A model generated the notes under the pieces. It made no database searches and was not told where the DNA came from. It saw only the letters and a program-made list of their open reading frames with translations. A stretch of DNA of 11,071 nucleotides. Source: an uncultured Muribaculaceae bacterium (GTDB taxonomy: Bacteria; Bacteroidota; Bacteroidia; Bacteroidales; Muribaculaceae). The first letter of the stretch is position 1. Every line of letters starts with the position of its first letter. The position numbers were made by a program, and so were the translations under genes. Location of the stretch: positions 1 to 11,071 of the forward strand of contig CAJTUG010000052.1 of the NCBI GenBank assembly GCA_910579605.1, read 5' to 3'. This document shows positions 1 to 7,900 of the stretch, piece by piece.

Positions 1-54
1 ATCGCCAAAAACTTGCTCCCGAAAATGAGAAAATGTATATTTGCGGCTGAATAA
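1..54 (+). other. 3' end of an upstream reading frame (cut by window edge)
   Basis: Two + strand frames are open from the left edge. One ends in TGA at 48-50 and reads a C-terminus of the type LAPENEKMYICG. The other ends in TAA at 52-54 and reads a basic tail. Either could be the end of a gene lying just before the PAS gene, 12 to 16 bases upstream, which would fit an operon. There is too little sequence to choose a frame or name a product. Confidence 0.25.
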
Positions 55-66
55 ATCAATAAAAAT

Positions 67-405
67 ATGATGGGAAAAGATTTTACATGGGCCGAAGAAA
101 TGAATTGTGCCGTTACGGTGTGTGACAAACAAGGCATTATCATCTATATGAATGAAAAATCACGGGCTACTTTTGGAAAATATGGCAACTTGATAGGGCG
201 AAATCTCTTTGATTGCCATTCCGATGAATCTAAGGCAAAAATCCTCCATATGCTTGCCACTGGACAAGATAATTCTTATACCATAAGCAAGGAAGGCAAG
301 CGGAAGATGATCTACCAGACACCCTGGCGGCAAGACGGACAGATTGCCGGCATGGTAGAAATTTCCATGGTCATACCCCAAGATATGCCGCACTATATAC
401 GATGA
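67..405 (+). CDS. Stand-alone PAS-domain protein
   Basis: This 112-residue protein is almost entirely one PAS fold. Residues about 14-30 form the first strands (AVTVCDKQGIIIYMNE), followed by the usual helix and a 'liGrnLfD' turn at 42-49. A helix comes at 53-64 and the closing strands at about 70-101, where WRQDGQIAGMVEISM is typical. No kinase, GGDEF, helix-turn-helix or transmembrane segment is attached, so any output must go through a partner or by dimerisation. Ligand or redox sensing is only inferred; it has two cysteines in the fold core (C14 and C19) and one at C50. Two ATG codons stand in tandem at 67 and 70, and either may be used. There is no Shine-Dalgarno sequence, as is normal in this phylum. 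The gene lies close behind the open frame at the window edge and converges on the TonB receptor gene with a 33-base gap. The fold call is fairly sure; the role is unknown. Confidence 0.75.
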   Translation: MMGKDFTWAEEMNCAVTVCDKQGIIIYMNEKSRATFGKYGNLIGRNLFDCHSDESKAKILHMLATGQDNSYTISKEGKRKMIYQTPWRQDGQIAGMVEISMVIPQDMPHYIR

Positions 406-438
406 GTTCCCTGCGTCTGCCGTTTCGTTTTTCGGCGA

Positions 439-2844
439 TTAAAATTCTACCGATAAGCGAACGTTGAACTGACGGCGGGTTAGGTAGTTGGGCACGGCAT
501 ATTGGATGTCGTTTACGTCGGTGACCCAGTAGTATGAGCTTACGTTGCTTATGTCAAGGAGATTGAAAACGTCTACTCCGAGCCATGCGCTTTTGAAGAT
601 TTTAGATATCCCCGAGCGTGGTTGGTCTGTTTTCGGGCTTATCAGTGCGTAGGCCAAACCTATGTCGACACGTTTGTAGGCCGGGGCACGGAAATATCCT
701 TTGTCGCGGCTGCCGCGTGGGGCGGTAGTGGGTAAGCCGTCGGAAAATATGCCTCGGAGGTTGAATTTGAGTTTCGGGAATTTGGGAAAATAGTCGGTGA
801 AGAATAGGGCGAAACTATAGCGTTGGTCTGTCGGCCGAGGCACTTTCACTCCATTGAGCGTTTCCTGTGTTTTCATAAGGGAGAAACTCACCCAAGAGTC
901 GTTTCCGGGAACGAATTGCCCGAAAAGTTTGAAATCTATACCGGCTGTGAACCCGTTTGTGAGGTTCTGCCCGGAATAAACTATCTTGAGGTTGTCTATT
1001 TCGTATGGTATGAGGTTTCCAAGGTTCTTGTAGTATGCTTCTGCTGTGAGTTTGAAAGGTCTGTTCATGGCGCGGAAAGTGTAGTCTGCACCGAGGATGA
1101 ACTGGAGCGACCGTTGGCTCTTGATGTCGTTGTTGAGCGAGACTGTTATGTTTCCGTCGGCATCTTCGATTGGTTGGCGGTATTCCTTGAAGAAAGGAGA
1201 CTGGTAGTAGAGTCCGGTGGCAAAACGGAGCGAAAGCCTTGGGCAAGCGTCGGGCACGAATCCTACGCTAAGGCGCGGGCTTACCAGGAATTCTTTGTTG
1301 AAATCCCAATAGGAGAAGCGTATTCCGCCGTTGAAATTGAAATATCCGGCAGAAGCCTGCAGACGGTATGTGTCTTGGATATAGAATGCCATTCGGTTGG
1401 AACTTAGGTCGTTGTGCGATGATAGATTGTATATCACTTTCACGGCGTCGGGATCAAAGGGCAGGGAAAAACCGGCGGAGTCGCGGAGTTCCCATTCGCG
1501 GGAGCGGTCGTAGATTTTTTCGTGGTTAAAGCTAAGACCATATGATATGTTGTGCTTGTTTATCCCTGTGGCGCCACGGAGCGCCAATGATATAACCGAT
1601 GCTTTCATTCGGTTTCGTGCATGTTCGCGGTAGCGTCCGACGCCTAATTCGCCGCCTATTGCATCGCCGGAACCTCCTGATGTGCCGGCTTGGTCGAGCC
1701 AATATTCCCCGGAGATGTCGTAGGATACGTATTCGTTTGTGAGGTAGGCCGAAGCCAGAAAAGAGAATTCGTTGGCTTTATTGGGTTTGAACGACAGGGA
1801 TGCGGCCCCGAAATAGGTTTCAAAGCGGTCGCGTTCTTGCCCGTCGAAATATACCGTGAATTCTTTTGCGTCGGTACTTGTGCCGAATTTAGTCGTTCGG
1901 TTGTGGGGCACGAATTTGTAGTTGTTCAGGGCAATATTGCCCAAGAAGGAGGCTTTCCACTTTGGGTTTATTTTAAAATTAAGGCTTGTCTGGTAGTCGA
2001 AAAACTTGGGTTGGTATTCTCCTTTTTCGTCAAGAGACCCCAAAAGAGATGAGTTTTGTTTGTATCTTATGCCGTGCAGCTGGTTGAAACGTTTTGAGCT
2101 TGTGCCTATTGCGGCGTTCGCACCCATGAGAGATGCTGATACCGAACCTTCGAATGCCTCGGGCTCGCGATAGGTGATGTCGAGAACGCTGCTCATCTTG
2201 TCGGAATATTGGGCCGGGAATCCACCGGTAGAGAAGCCAATTGCACCGACAAGGTCGGGGTTTACTATACTGAGGCCTTCTTGCTGGCCAGAGCTGATGA
2301 GCTGCGGGCGGTATACCTCTATACCGTTGATATATACTGAGTTTTCGTCGTATGTGCCACCTCTGACGGAGTATTGGCTGCTCATCTCGTTGTTTGAGTT
2401 TACCCCTGCCATGGTTGTGAGCATAGCTTCTACGCTTCCGCCGCTCACGTCGGGAGCAAGTTTATAGTTTGACCCGTCTATTTTCTGCATTCCGCCGGTT
2501 TGCCGTTGGTAGTCGGTTACTTCTATGCCACCGAGAGCGTATGAGGCCGGCGACATTTTTACGTTGACAGTAACCTCTCCTTTTGGTGCTATTAGCCTGC
2601 GCTTTGCTTCCTCGAATCCTATACACGAGAAAACGAGCCTTATTGTATCGGCTTCTGCTGCCGACAGGGTGTATTTGCCGTCGAGCCCGCTTGTGGTGCC
2701 GATAGCAGTACCGGCAATCTTAACGGTGACAAATTCAAGGGGCTCGTTTTCCTGGTCGGTTATAAGACCGGAAATCTTTACCGGGGCAGCAGAAGCAGCC
2801 AGGGCATATATGATAGCAATTATAATCAGAATCCGTTGTTTCAT
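439..2844 (-). CDS. TonB-dependent outer-membrane receptor with carboxypeptidase-D regulatory-like domain
   Basis: This 801-residue outer-membrane transporter would take up a substrate across the outer membrane using TonB/ExbBD energy. Residues 1-20 are a signal peptide (basic start, isoleucine/alanine-rich core, cleavage near ASAA). Residues about 22-105 form the CarboxypepD_reg-like beta-sandwich common in Bacteroidetes receptors (ISGLITDQENEPLEFVTV, then a GLDGKYTL turn). The plug spans about 115-225 and carries SVRGGTYDENSVYINGIEVY and a GGFPAQYSDKMSSVLDI ending. From about 230 to the terminal phenylalanine, alternating aromatic strands form the barrel. At 801 residues it is shorter than typical SusC proteins of about 1000, and no SusD-like gene lies next to it. 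It is therefore closer to siderophore, cofactor or general TonB receptors; the substrate cannot be read from the sequence. It is divergent from the DUF3943 gene across 133 bases. No convincing TAnnTTTG element was found in that gap. Confidence 0.96.
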   Translation of the reverse strand: MKQRILIIIAIIYALAASAAPVKISGLITDQENEPLEFVTVKIAGTAIGTTSGLDGKYTLSAAEADTIRLVFSCIGFEEAKRRLIAPKGEVTVNVKMSPASYALGGIEVTDYQRQTGGMQKIDGSNYKLAPDVSGGSVEAMLTTMAGVNSNNEMSSQYSVRGGTYDENSVYINGIEVYRPQLISSGQQEGLSIVNPDLVGAIGFSTGGFPAQYSDKMSSVLDITYREPEAFEGSVSASLMGANAAIGTSSKRFNQLHGIRYKQNSSLLGSLDEKGEYQPKFFDYQTSLNFKINPKWKASFLGNIALNNYKFVPHNRTTKFGTSTDAKEFTVYFDGQERDRFETYFGAASLSFKPNKANEFSFLASAYLTNEYVSYDISGEYWLDQAGTSGGSGDAIGGELGVGRYREHARNRMKASVISLALRGATGINKHNISYGLSFNHEKIYDRSREWELRDSAGFSLPFDPDAVKVIYNLSSHNDLSSNRMAFYIQDTYRLQASAGYFNFNGGIRFSYWDFNKEFLVSPRLSVGFVPDACPRLSLRFATGLYYQSPFFKEYRQPIEDADGNITVSLNNDIKSQRSLQFILGADYTFRAMNRPFKLTAEAYYKNLGNLIPYEIDNLKIVYSGQNLTNGFTAGIDFKLFGQFVPGNDSWVSFSLMKTQETLNGVKVPRPTDQRYSFALFFTDYFPKFPKLKFNLRGIFSDGLPTTAPRGSRDKGYFRAPAYKRVDIGLAYALISPKTDQPRSGISKIFKSAWLGVDVFNLLDISNVSSYYWVTDVNDIQYAVPNYLTRRQFNVRLSVEF

Positions 2845-2977
2845 ACCTATATTAACGTTGCAAGGGTCTAAAAATTGCCTTATGCCATTCCTTTCCGGAC
2901 CAATGATATTACAAATTAACCAAAACTGAAAAGGCAGGGTGCTTGTTATCTAATAAAAGTATTTAAATTCATTGATT

Positions 2978-3793
2978 ATGCTTCGTACAATCTATATTTT
3001 TCTGATATTTTCCTTCTTAGTGCTGCCTGTCAAGGCTGGAGAGGAAAAAGATATAATGCTTGTGGAAGTTGATGCAATTGAGGCTCCGGATACCGTTTCG
3101 TCGGAATTCAGGGCGATGCTTCCGGAGATGAAAACCCATAGCAAACCGAGTATTTATGAATTGCCTTATTCGCTCACGCTCAATGTCCCGGATTGGAAAC
3201 GGTTGTGGATAAATACCGGGGTGCTTGCAGGGGCTTATCTGGGGACTTTGGCGGTTTTGGAGTGTTTGCCCGAGGGTGCTACAAATTGGAATCGTGCAGA
3301 TATCATGTATGCAGGGCCGTTCAGGCGATGGTATGACAATGTGATTAAGGCCGGTCCTGAATGGGATGGAGATAATGCAATATTCAATTATGTTTTGCAT
3401 CCTTATGCCGGTGCTGTGTATTTTATGGCAGCCCGGAGTAACGGTTTCAATTTTTATCGCTCGTTGCTTTATTCTGCGTTGGTGTCTACTGTAGGGTGGG
3501 AATTCGGTATAGAGGGTTGCATGGAGCGTCCGTCTATCCAGGATATATTTGTCACGCCGTTGGTAGGGAGCGTTTTAGGGGAATGTTTCTATAAGCTCAA
3601 GAGGCATATAGTATCAAATGGCTACCGTCTTTTCGGGTCGCCTGTGCTTGGCAATATAGTAGCTTTTATCGTAGATCCTGTGAACGAGGTGGTTGGGCTT
3701 TTCGGGGGCAACAAGGCTCGTCGTTACGCGTCGTCGTTGATGCCTGCTATAGGCAAGGGTACTTTTGCATTGGGTTTTACTTGCACGTTTTAG
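2978..3793 (+). CDS. DUF3943 exported protein
   Basis: This 271-residue protein has an N-terminal signal peptide (residues 1-20, hydrophobic core IFLIFSFLVLPV, cleavage near VKA-G). The DUF3943 region follows at about 68-240. Its recognisable blocks are NYVLHPYAGAVYFMAARSNG (138-157), WEFGIEGCMERPSIQDIFVT (174-193) and PLVGSVLGE (194-202), with conserved His-Pro, Trp-Glu and Asp/Pro positions. Members of this family are thought to sit in or at the envelope, and no biochemical role is established that I can name. The ATG at 2978 is preferred over an in-frame TTG two codons earlier (2972), because it gives a normal signal peptide and ATG is the usual start. The gene ends at 3793 and overlaps by 4 bases, tail to tail, with the convergent glycosyltransferase gene. 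There is therefore no room for a separate terminator between them. Confidence 0.9.
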   Translation: MLRTIYIFLIFSFLVLPVKAGEEKDIMLVEVDAIEAPDTVSSEFRAMLPEMKTHSKPSIYELPYSLTLNVPDWKRLWINTGVLAGAYLGTLAVLECLPEGATNWNRADIMYAGPFRRWYDNVIKAGPEWDGDNAIFNYVLHPYAGAVYFMAARSNGFNFYRSLLYSALVSTVGWEFGIEGCMERPSIQDIFVTPLVGSVLGECFYKLKRHIVSNGYRLFGSPVLGNIVAFIVDPVNEVVGLFGGNKARRYASSLMPAIGKGTFALGFTCTF

Positions 3794-4896
3794 AGCGAGT
3801 CCCAGAAATTGATGAATCTCCGGGCTACAATGTGTGCTTCGTTGTGTCGGGCAACGAATTCAATGGATTGCCTGCTTAGTTCCCGACGATATTCTGCATC
3901 TGAGACGACACGGGCTAATTGCTTGTATGTGTGGTCTATATCAAAAGGATTTGCATTTATTATCGGCCTTAAAGTTTTTTCGCCGATGAAATTGTAGAAT
4001 TCTTCTTCTGCACCGCTTACTGTAATTGCGCCACGAGCCATCGAGAGCAGGGCTGTTGTGGCCGGGGTGAAAGAATATAGCTGGTCTATATCGATGTCTA
4101 TTTTGCCCAAAAGATCCACGAAATTGGAGTAGGGCATGTTTGGAGGGCTTATAAGCTTGGTGTTCGGGAAATTGGCTTCTATTTTTGCAGCTAAGTCGTA
4201 TAGTGTTTTTGCCCCTTTCTCGCCGGCACGTTTTTTGGGTGCGGCGGCTAAGATTGTCAGTTTGTCGTTGTCTTTCCGTATTTTTTGTTGGATACCTTGT
4301 GTGAGGATAGGTATGCCGGCATATGCGAGCGGCAGGTGTGGATGCGTGGCTTGGAAGACTTTGTGGTACTCGAAGAGGGCGGAAACAGCTCCTTCTATAT
4401 TTTGGTAGAAATATTTTGTGTAGTCGAATATTTCTTTAGCCAACCAATCGTCTTTTCTTGCTTCGGTGGTTTTGCTCCATGCCGACGGGCCTTTGGGCGT
4501 GTGCCACTCCGAGTATGATAAGGCAGGTTGGGGTCCGGTGAGGTTCTGGACATAAAACGGGTCTGTTGCCAATGCGGTGAGGAACAGGCGTCCGTTGTGT
4601 TTCTTGATGCTGTCTAAAAAACGGTAATGCCTTTCCGGGCGTAGAGGGAGGAATAAGGGGTTGTAGAATTGTACTATGTCGAATCCACGGAGTTTTTTTT
4701 CTGTTCCGGCCAATAGTTTCATGTATAGCAATGCTCCGCCGAGTTTGTTGTCTCTGCGGCTCAGGTCTATATCGCGAGGAGTGTTTATCCACCCTGAGCC
4801 GTCGGATGCGACAGTGACTTCGTGCCCTAAGTCTTTGAGGGCTATTGCCAATGTTGGGTGGTAGTTGCTTGCGTCTCCGAGCAGTAGTATTTTCAT
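3790..4896 (-). CDS. GT-B fold glycosyltransferase (GT4-like)
   Basis: This 368-residue predicted cytosolic or membrane-associated sugar transferase is the last gene of the - strand operon. The N-terminal Rossmann half begins MKILLLGDASNYHPTLAIAL, with the early glycine turn and 'LGHEVTVAS' strand typical of GT-B donor/acceptor folds. The C-terminal half has a strand KLTILAAAPKKRAGEKGAK (212-230) and the block SFTPATTALLSMARGAITVSG (275-295), which corresponds to the GT4 nucleotide-sugar region, followed by EEEF (297-300). The start is placed at 4896 rather than the longer open start at 4944. This ATG overlaps the TGA of the preceding gene as ATGA, a classic coupled start, and it opens directly into the first beta strand; the extra 16 residues look like read-back through the upstream gene. 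The sugar donor and acceptor cannot be told. A non-catalytic GT-B relative is the main alternative. Confidence 0.85.
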   Translation of the reverse strand: MKILLLGDASNYHPTLAIALKDLGHEVTVASDGSGWINTPRDIDLSRRDNKLGGALLYMKLLAGTEKKLRGFDIVQFYNPLFLPLRPERHYRFLDSIKKHNGRLFLTALATDPFYVQNLTGPQPALSYSEWHTPKGPSAWSKTTEARKDDWLAKEIFDYTKYFYQNIEGAVSALFEYHKVFQATHPHLPLAYAGIPILTQGIQQKIRKDNDKLTILAAAPKKRAGEKGAKTLYDLAAKIEANFPNTKLISPPNMPYSNFVDLLGKIDIDIDQLYSFTPATTALLSMARGAITVSGAEEEFYNFIGEKTLRPIINANPFDIDHTYKQLARVVSDAEYRRELSRQSIEFVARHNEAHIVARRFINFWDSL

Positions 4897-5699
4897 AATT
4901 GACGTCGGTGCTTTATTGAATAGCAGAAGCCTTGGAGGAAGCAAAATAATGCTTTAGCAAATGGGGCCTGAGAGCGCCACGCTTCTATGGGAAAGCGGAT
5001 TAAAGCGTTTGTGTTTCCTCGCATAATCCTTATTACTGCTCCTTTAGCTCTGAGAACCCTGGCGTGAGAACCGAAATTTTCGGAGGTCGTGGGATGTGGA
5101 TGCGATGCTATCAAGGCCGAAATATGTATTGCTTTTGCATTTGTGGCAAGGGCGTGGTGGAGGAGCAGGTCTTCTTCTCCTGAACCTAAGTATGGAGCTC
5201 CAATTCCTGCTAATGTTGAGAAAGCCAGATTGTATCGGTTTATGAACGTGCGGCGGAATGCTATCTCAAAAGAAATGGCGTAATATGCTTTTACGGGAAT
5301 GTGGAGGTCGTGTCGGTTTTGGGGGAAGATTCTGTCGACCGGTGTTTTTGTGCGGCAGGTTACTATCTGGAGATTAGTGTCGGCGTCGAATTCGGCTATA
5401 AGTTGTTTGATTCCCGAAGCGTAATATTGGAGATCGTCGTCTGCAATGAGCAAATATTCGGCCTTGGCGAGGTCTAATGCGTGGTTTCTGTTGATGCTCA
5501 GTCCTTTGTCGTTGAAATAGTGGATTTCGACGTCTGATCTTATCTCCAGGTCTTTTTGTGGGTTTAGTTTGAGGTTTTGCGGATTTTGGCAAGAAATGAC
5601 ATATCTGACACCATCGATTTGAGGTAGGTTCAAACTTGGAATTTGCTCTAATCGTTGTGCAAAAGTGCAGATGAGTATGTCGAGTTTCAGTTCAGCCAT
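4893..5699 (-). CDS. GT2-like (GT-A fold) glycosyltransferase
   Basis: This 268-residue protein has a GT-A plan. It opens with a strand DILICTFAQRLEQIPSLN (7-24), then GLSINRNHALDLAKAEYLLI (66-85). The metal/nucleotide-sugar site is ADDD at 86-89, and GSGEEDLLLHHAL (172-184) supplies the Glu-Asp acceptor or base residues. It differs from textbook GT2 proteins in lacking the opening 'vsVviPvyN' block, although the ADDD and EED motifs are intact. A C-terminal aromatic and basic helix (FAKALFCFLQGFCYSIKHRR) may bind the membrane. It starts inside the end of the beta-lactamase-family gene (13-base overlap) and ends in an ATGA overlap with the next gene, so these three genes should be translated in a coupled way. 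Transfer of a sugar to a lipid-linked or surface glycan is inferred from the neighbours. Confidence 0.88.
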   Translation of the reverse strand: MAELKLDILICTFAQRLEQIPSLNLPQIDGVRYVISCQNPQNLKLNPQKDLEIRSDVEIHYFNDKGLSINRNHALDLAKAEYLLIADDDLQYYASGIKQLIAEFDADTNLQIVTCRTKTPVDRIFPQNRHDLHIPVKAYYAISFEIAFRRTFINRYNLAFSTLAGIGAPYLGSGEEDLLLHHALATNAKAIHISALIASHPHPTTSENFGSHARVLRAKGAVIRIMRGNTNALIRFPIEAWRSQAPFAKALFCFLQGFCYSIKHRRQL

Positions 5700-6874
5700 C
5701 CTTCGTTTTTGAGGATTTTATCGATTTCTTCGGCTGCTTGCATCCTGTCCCAACCTTGACGGGTTGCGAATATGAGGTATGATATGTTTTTATCGGGGAA
5801 TGCAGCTTGGTATGTGTAGAAACCGCCGTTGTCGCCGGTATGGTATATTTTGAGCGGTTTCCCTGGAGTATCGTTTATGAAGAACCCGAGTCCATAGTAT
5901 GTGTCGGGGGTGTCGGTCGGGATTATTTTGGACATAGCTAATTTTCGGGAATCTGCGGATATTACTTTGTCGGCATAAAGAGCTTTTTGCCATTTCATGA
6001 ATTCCGCTGCCGATGTGTAGATTCCGCCGTCGGCTTTTGTTGGGAAAAAGTCGGCTTCTCCATAATCGTATTCTTCCCATTTTCCGTCGGGGGATATGTA
6101 TTTTCCCGGAATTGTTTTCCCGTTTACGGCGCGATATGCATGCGCCATGTTTGGTATTGTTTTTTCCGGGGAAAAATAGATGGTGTTGTCCATTCCTGCC
6201 GGGAGGAATATGTTGTTTCTCATCCAGGTGTCGAAATCTATTCCGGTTACTTTTTCGACGATAGAGTAAACGAGCTGATATGTTGGATTTTGATATTCGT
6301 ATGCTGAGCCCGGCTCAAAAGCTAAGGAGTCGAGTGATTCGAAAAAACGGATTGATTCTACATCGTTTCCGTATCGGCGGTAGTCTGTGCCTGAAGAATA
6401 GATTGAGGGATGCTTTTGTGTGTATTTTATCCACTGGGATTTGTTGCGAGGGCGTGTGTCGGGCAAGCCAGATGTGTGGGATAGCAAGTGCCTGAGTGTG
6501 ATGTTTTTGAATATAGGGTTTTTAAATTCGGGGAAATAGTCTGTTACTTTATCGTCTAATGATATGAGCCCTTTTTCTTGAAGTAACAGGAGAGCGACGG
6601 CTGAGAATTGTTTGCTCAATGAGCAGATGTTGAACATAGTAGAATCGGATACGGTGTTTGGCTTATCGAGCCTTGCGAGGCCGAATCCGTGGTTGTATAC
6701 TACCGAATCGTCTATAGTTACCATTACGATTGCGCCCGGGAGGTTTTCTGGGAATATCTGGGAAAATATAGAATCCATTTTGCAGCTTATTGCTCCGTTG
6801 CTTTCGTTTTGGCTTGAAGAACAAGAGCATAAAAGGCTTAGGGTCAGCAGTATTGTGAATATATATTTTTGCAT
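5687..6874 (-). CDS. Serine beta-lactamase-family hydrolase, predicted lipoprotein
   Basis: This 395-residue member of the beta-lactamase/penicillin-binding-protein family (Pfam Beta-lactamase, PF00144) has all three active-site motifs. S85-L-S-K88 (in NICSLSKQF) carries the nucleophile and general base, Y194-Q-N196 is the YxN motif, and H345-T-G347 is the KTG-like box. The blocks LRHLLSHTSGLPD (128-140) and ADGGIYTSA (281-289) are standard for this group. The N-terminus is a lipoprotein signal: hydrophobic core FTILLTLSLL, then lipobox L15-C-S-C18, with C18 the lipidated residue and a serine-rich linker after it. It should sit in the envelope. HTG in place of KTG, and the overall type, point to an esterase, D-aminopeptidase or carboxypeptidase-like enzyme rather than an antibiotic-degrading lactamase. 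It lies between glycosyltransferase genes: 55 bases after the upstream GT2 gene, and overlapping the next by 13 bases. It may de-acylate or trim the envelope polymer those transferases make; that is inference. Confidence 0.95.
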   Translation of the reverse strand: MQKYIFTILLTLSLLCSCSSSQNESNGAISCKMDSIFSQIFPENLPGAIVMVTIDDSVVYNHGFGLARLDKPNTVSDSTMFNICSLSKQFSAVALLLLQEKGLISLDDKVTDYFPEFKNPIFKNITLRHLLSHTSGLPDTRPRNKSQWIKYTQKHPSIYSSGTDYRRYGNDVESIRFFESLDSLAFEPGSAYEYQNPTYQLVYSIVEKVTGIDFDTWMRNNIFLPAGMDNTIYFSPEKTIPNMAHAYRAVNGKTIPGKYISPDGKWEEYDYGEADFFPTKADGGIYTSAAEFMKWQKALYADKVISADSRKLAMSKIIPTDTPDTYYGLGFFINDTPGKPLKIYHTGDNGGFYTYQAAFPDKNISYLIFATRQGWDRMQAAEEIDKILKNEGWLN

Positions 6875-6929
6875 TTGGTAAATTGATGAATCTTTGGAAA
6901 TTGAGTTTTGGTTTTGTGATGATTAAAAT

Positions 6930-7865
6930 TTAAGAGATTAGTGGACGAAGAAATATGGCGTGTCCGCGAAATCCTAATTTTCGATAAAGGAATGTTGTCC
7001 ACAGTAAGAATTTGTGTTTTCCTAAAGCTCTTGAGAGGACTTTTTTTGCCAGCTTTTTAGCTTTTGTTTTTGCTTGCGAAGTTGCGTTGGATTGATGAGC
7101 GAGGACGTTTCCGGCTTCTACCATTCTGACATAATCTGCCCAAATTGCATTTTGAGGCGGCAGGTTTGCAGCCATTAGGTTTAGAGGCATTTCCATGCGG
7201 TCTAAGTTTGCCCCGTCGGAGTCTACGGATATAGAGTCTGGCGAAAGGAAAACATCGACGGTGATTTCTTTTCCGGCGTGTACGAGAGTGGGTTTTAGTT
7301 TGAGCAGTCTGATTCCTAATTCAATGTCGTCCCAAAATCGGACGTCGTTGTTCCACGCACCGGCTTTTTTAATGAGTTCGGTTTTTGCGAAATACCTTAG
7401 AGTGGCCATTGATCCTCCGAATAGAGAGTGCCATTGCGGTTTCTTTGTGTGGAATTTGCATCGGATTGTTTTTTTTCCGATGTGGTACAAGTTGTCCCAA
7501 CCGATTATGTCTGCCTGAGGGTTTTCTTGGGCTGTTTGCAAAGCTCGGCTGATGTGGTTTGGGTGCATGTAATCGTCGGAGTCGAAGAACATTACCCATT
7601 TTGTTTCTACGGCTTGCAGCCCCATGTTGCGTGCGGCGGCGGCTCCCGGTATCGGTTGCGACAATATTTTGACGGAGAAATCGGGTGCGTTATTTTCTTC
7701 TTTCCAACGGTTTAATATCTGGAGGGAATTGTCGGTTGAATTGTTGTCGACAAGTATGACTGATATTGGGCGTGCCGATTGCCTCGCGATAGAATCGAGA
7801 GTTTTGTAAACGACAGTTTCTCTGTTGAATACGGGAACGACAACTGTGACTAATGGTTTTTTCAC
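6930..7865 (-). CDS. GT2 family glycosyltransferase
   Basis: This 311-residue protein is a clear GT2 enzyme. It starts with LVTVVVPVFNRETVVYKTLDSI (5-26), followed by ILVDNNSTDNS (37-47), GAAAARNMGL (74-83) and the metal-binding DSDD at 95-98 in WVMFFDSDDYMHP. The acceptor-side block FWDDIELGIRLL is at 177-188. The C-terminal 50 residues are rich in lysine and aromatics (TKAKKLAKKVLSRALGKHKF and on), which could hold it to the inner membrane. It should transfer a sugar from a nucleotide donor to a growing surface glycan. The start is GTG at 7865: an in-frame TAA lies four codons upstream and no usable ATG lies before the first beta strand. It is the first gene of the four-gene - strand operon. 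The start codon lies about five bases after a promoter-like -7 element, which raises the possibility of a leaderless message. Confidence 0.94.
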   Translation of the reverse strand: MKKPLVTVVVPVFNRETVVYKTLDSIARQSARPISVILVDNNSTDNSLQILNRWKEENNAPDFSVKILSQPIPGAAAARNMGLQAVETKWVMFFDSDDYMHPNHISRALQTAQENPQADIIGWDNLYHIGKKTIRCKFHTKKPQWHSLFGGSMATLRYFAKTELIKKAGAWNNDVRFWDDIELGIRLLKLKPTLVHAGKEITVDVFLSPDSISVDSDGANLDRMEMPLNLMAANLPPQNAIWADYVRMVEAGNVLAHQSNATSQAKTKAKKLAKKVLSRALGKHKFLLWTTFLYRKLGFRGHAIFLRPLIS

Positions 7866-7869
7866 ATTG

Positions 7870-7900
7870 CAAACTTAATAAATGTGAAGAAAGTATGCAA
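7870..7900 (-). promoter_or_regulatory. Candidate promoter of the glycosyltransferase operon
   Basis: On the - strand, TAAGTTTG at 7877-7870 matches the Bacteroidetes -7 consensus TAnnTTTG exactly. A TTG at 7900-7898 lies 20 bases upstream, the expected spacing for the -33 element. It is the only such pair I found in this direction in the gap 7866-8128. The predicted transcription start would fall at about the GTG start codon, which is unusually close and lowers confidence. Confidence 0.4.

Noticed and set aside
823..1407. Long + strand ORF inside the TonB receptor
   Set aside because: It is the antisense frame of a well-supported receptor gene and shows no family pattern of its own.
2525..2929. 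+ strand ORF opposite the start of the TonB receptor
   Set aside because: It is a shadow of the signal peptide and regulatory-domain coding region; no independent start signal or domain.
2972..2977. TTG start for the DUF3943 gene
   Set aside because: The ATG two codons later gives a normal signal peptide and is the more usual start.
2845..2977. Promoter elements in the divergent gap between the TonB receptor and DUF3943 genes
   Set aside because: Only a one-mismatch version of the -7 element (TTAATTTG on the - strand) was seen, without a TTG at the right distance.
4897..4944. Sixteen-residue extension of the GT-B transferase (start at 4944)
   Set aside because: The ATG at 4896 overlaps the upstream stop as ATGA and begins exactly at the first Rossmann strand, so the extension is read-back within the preceding gene.
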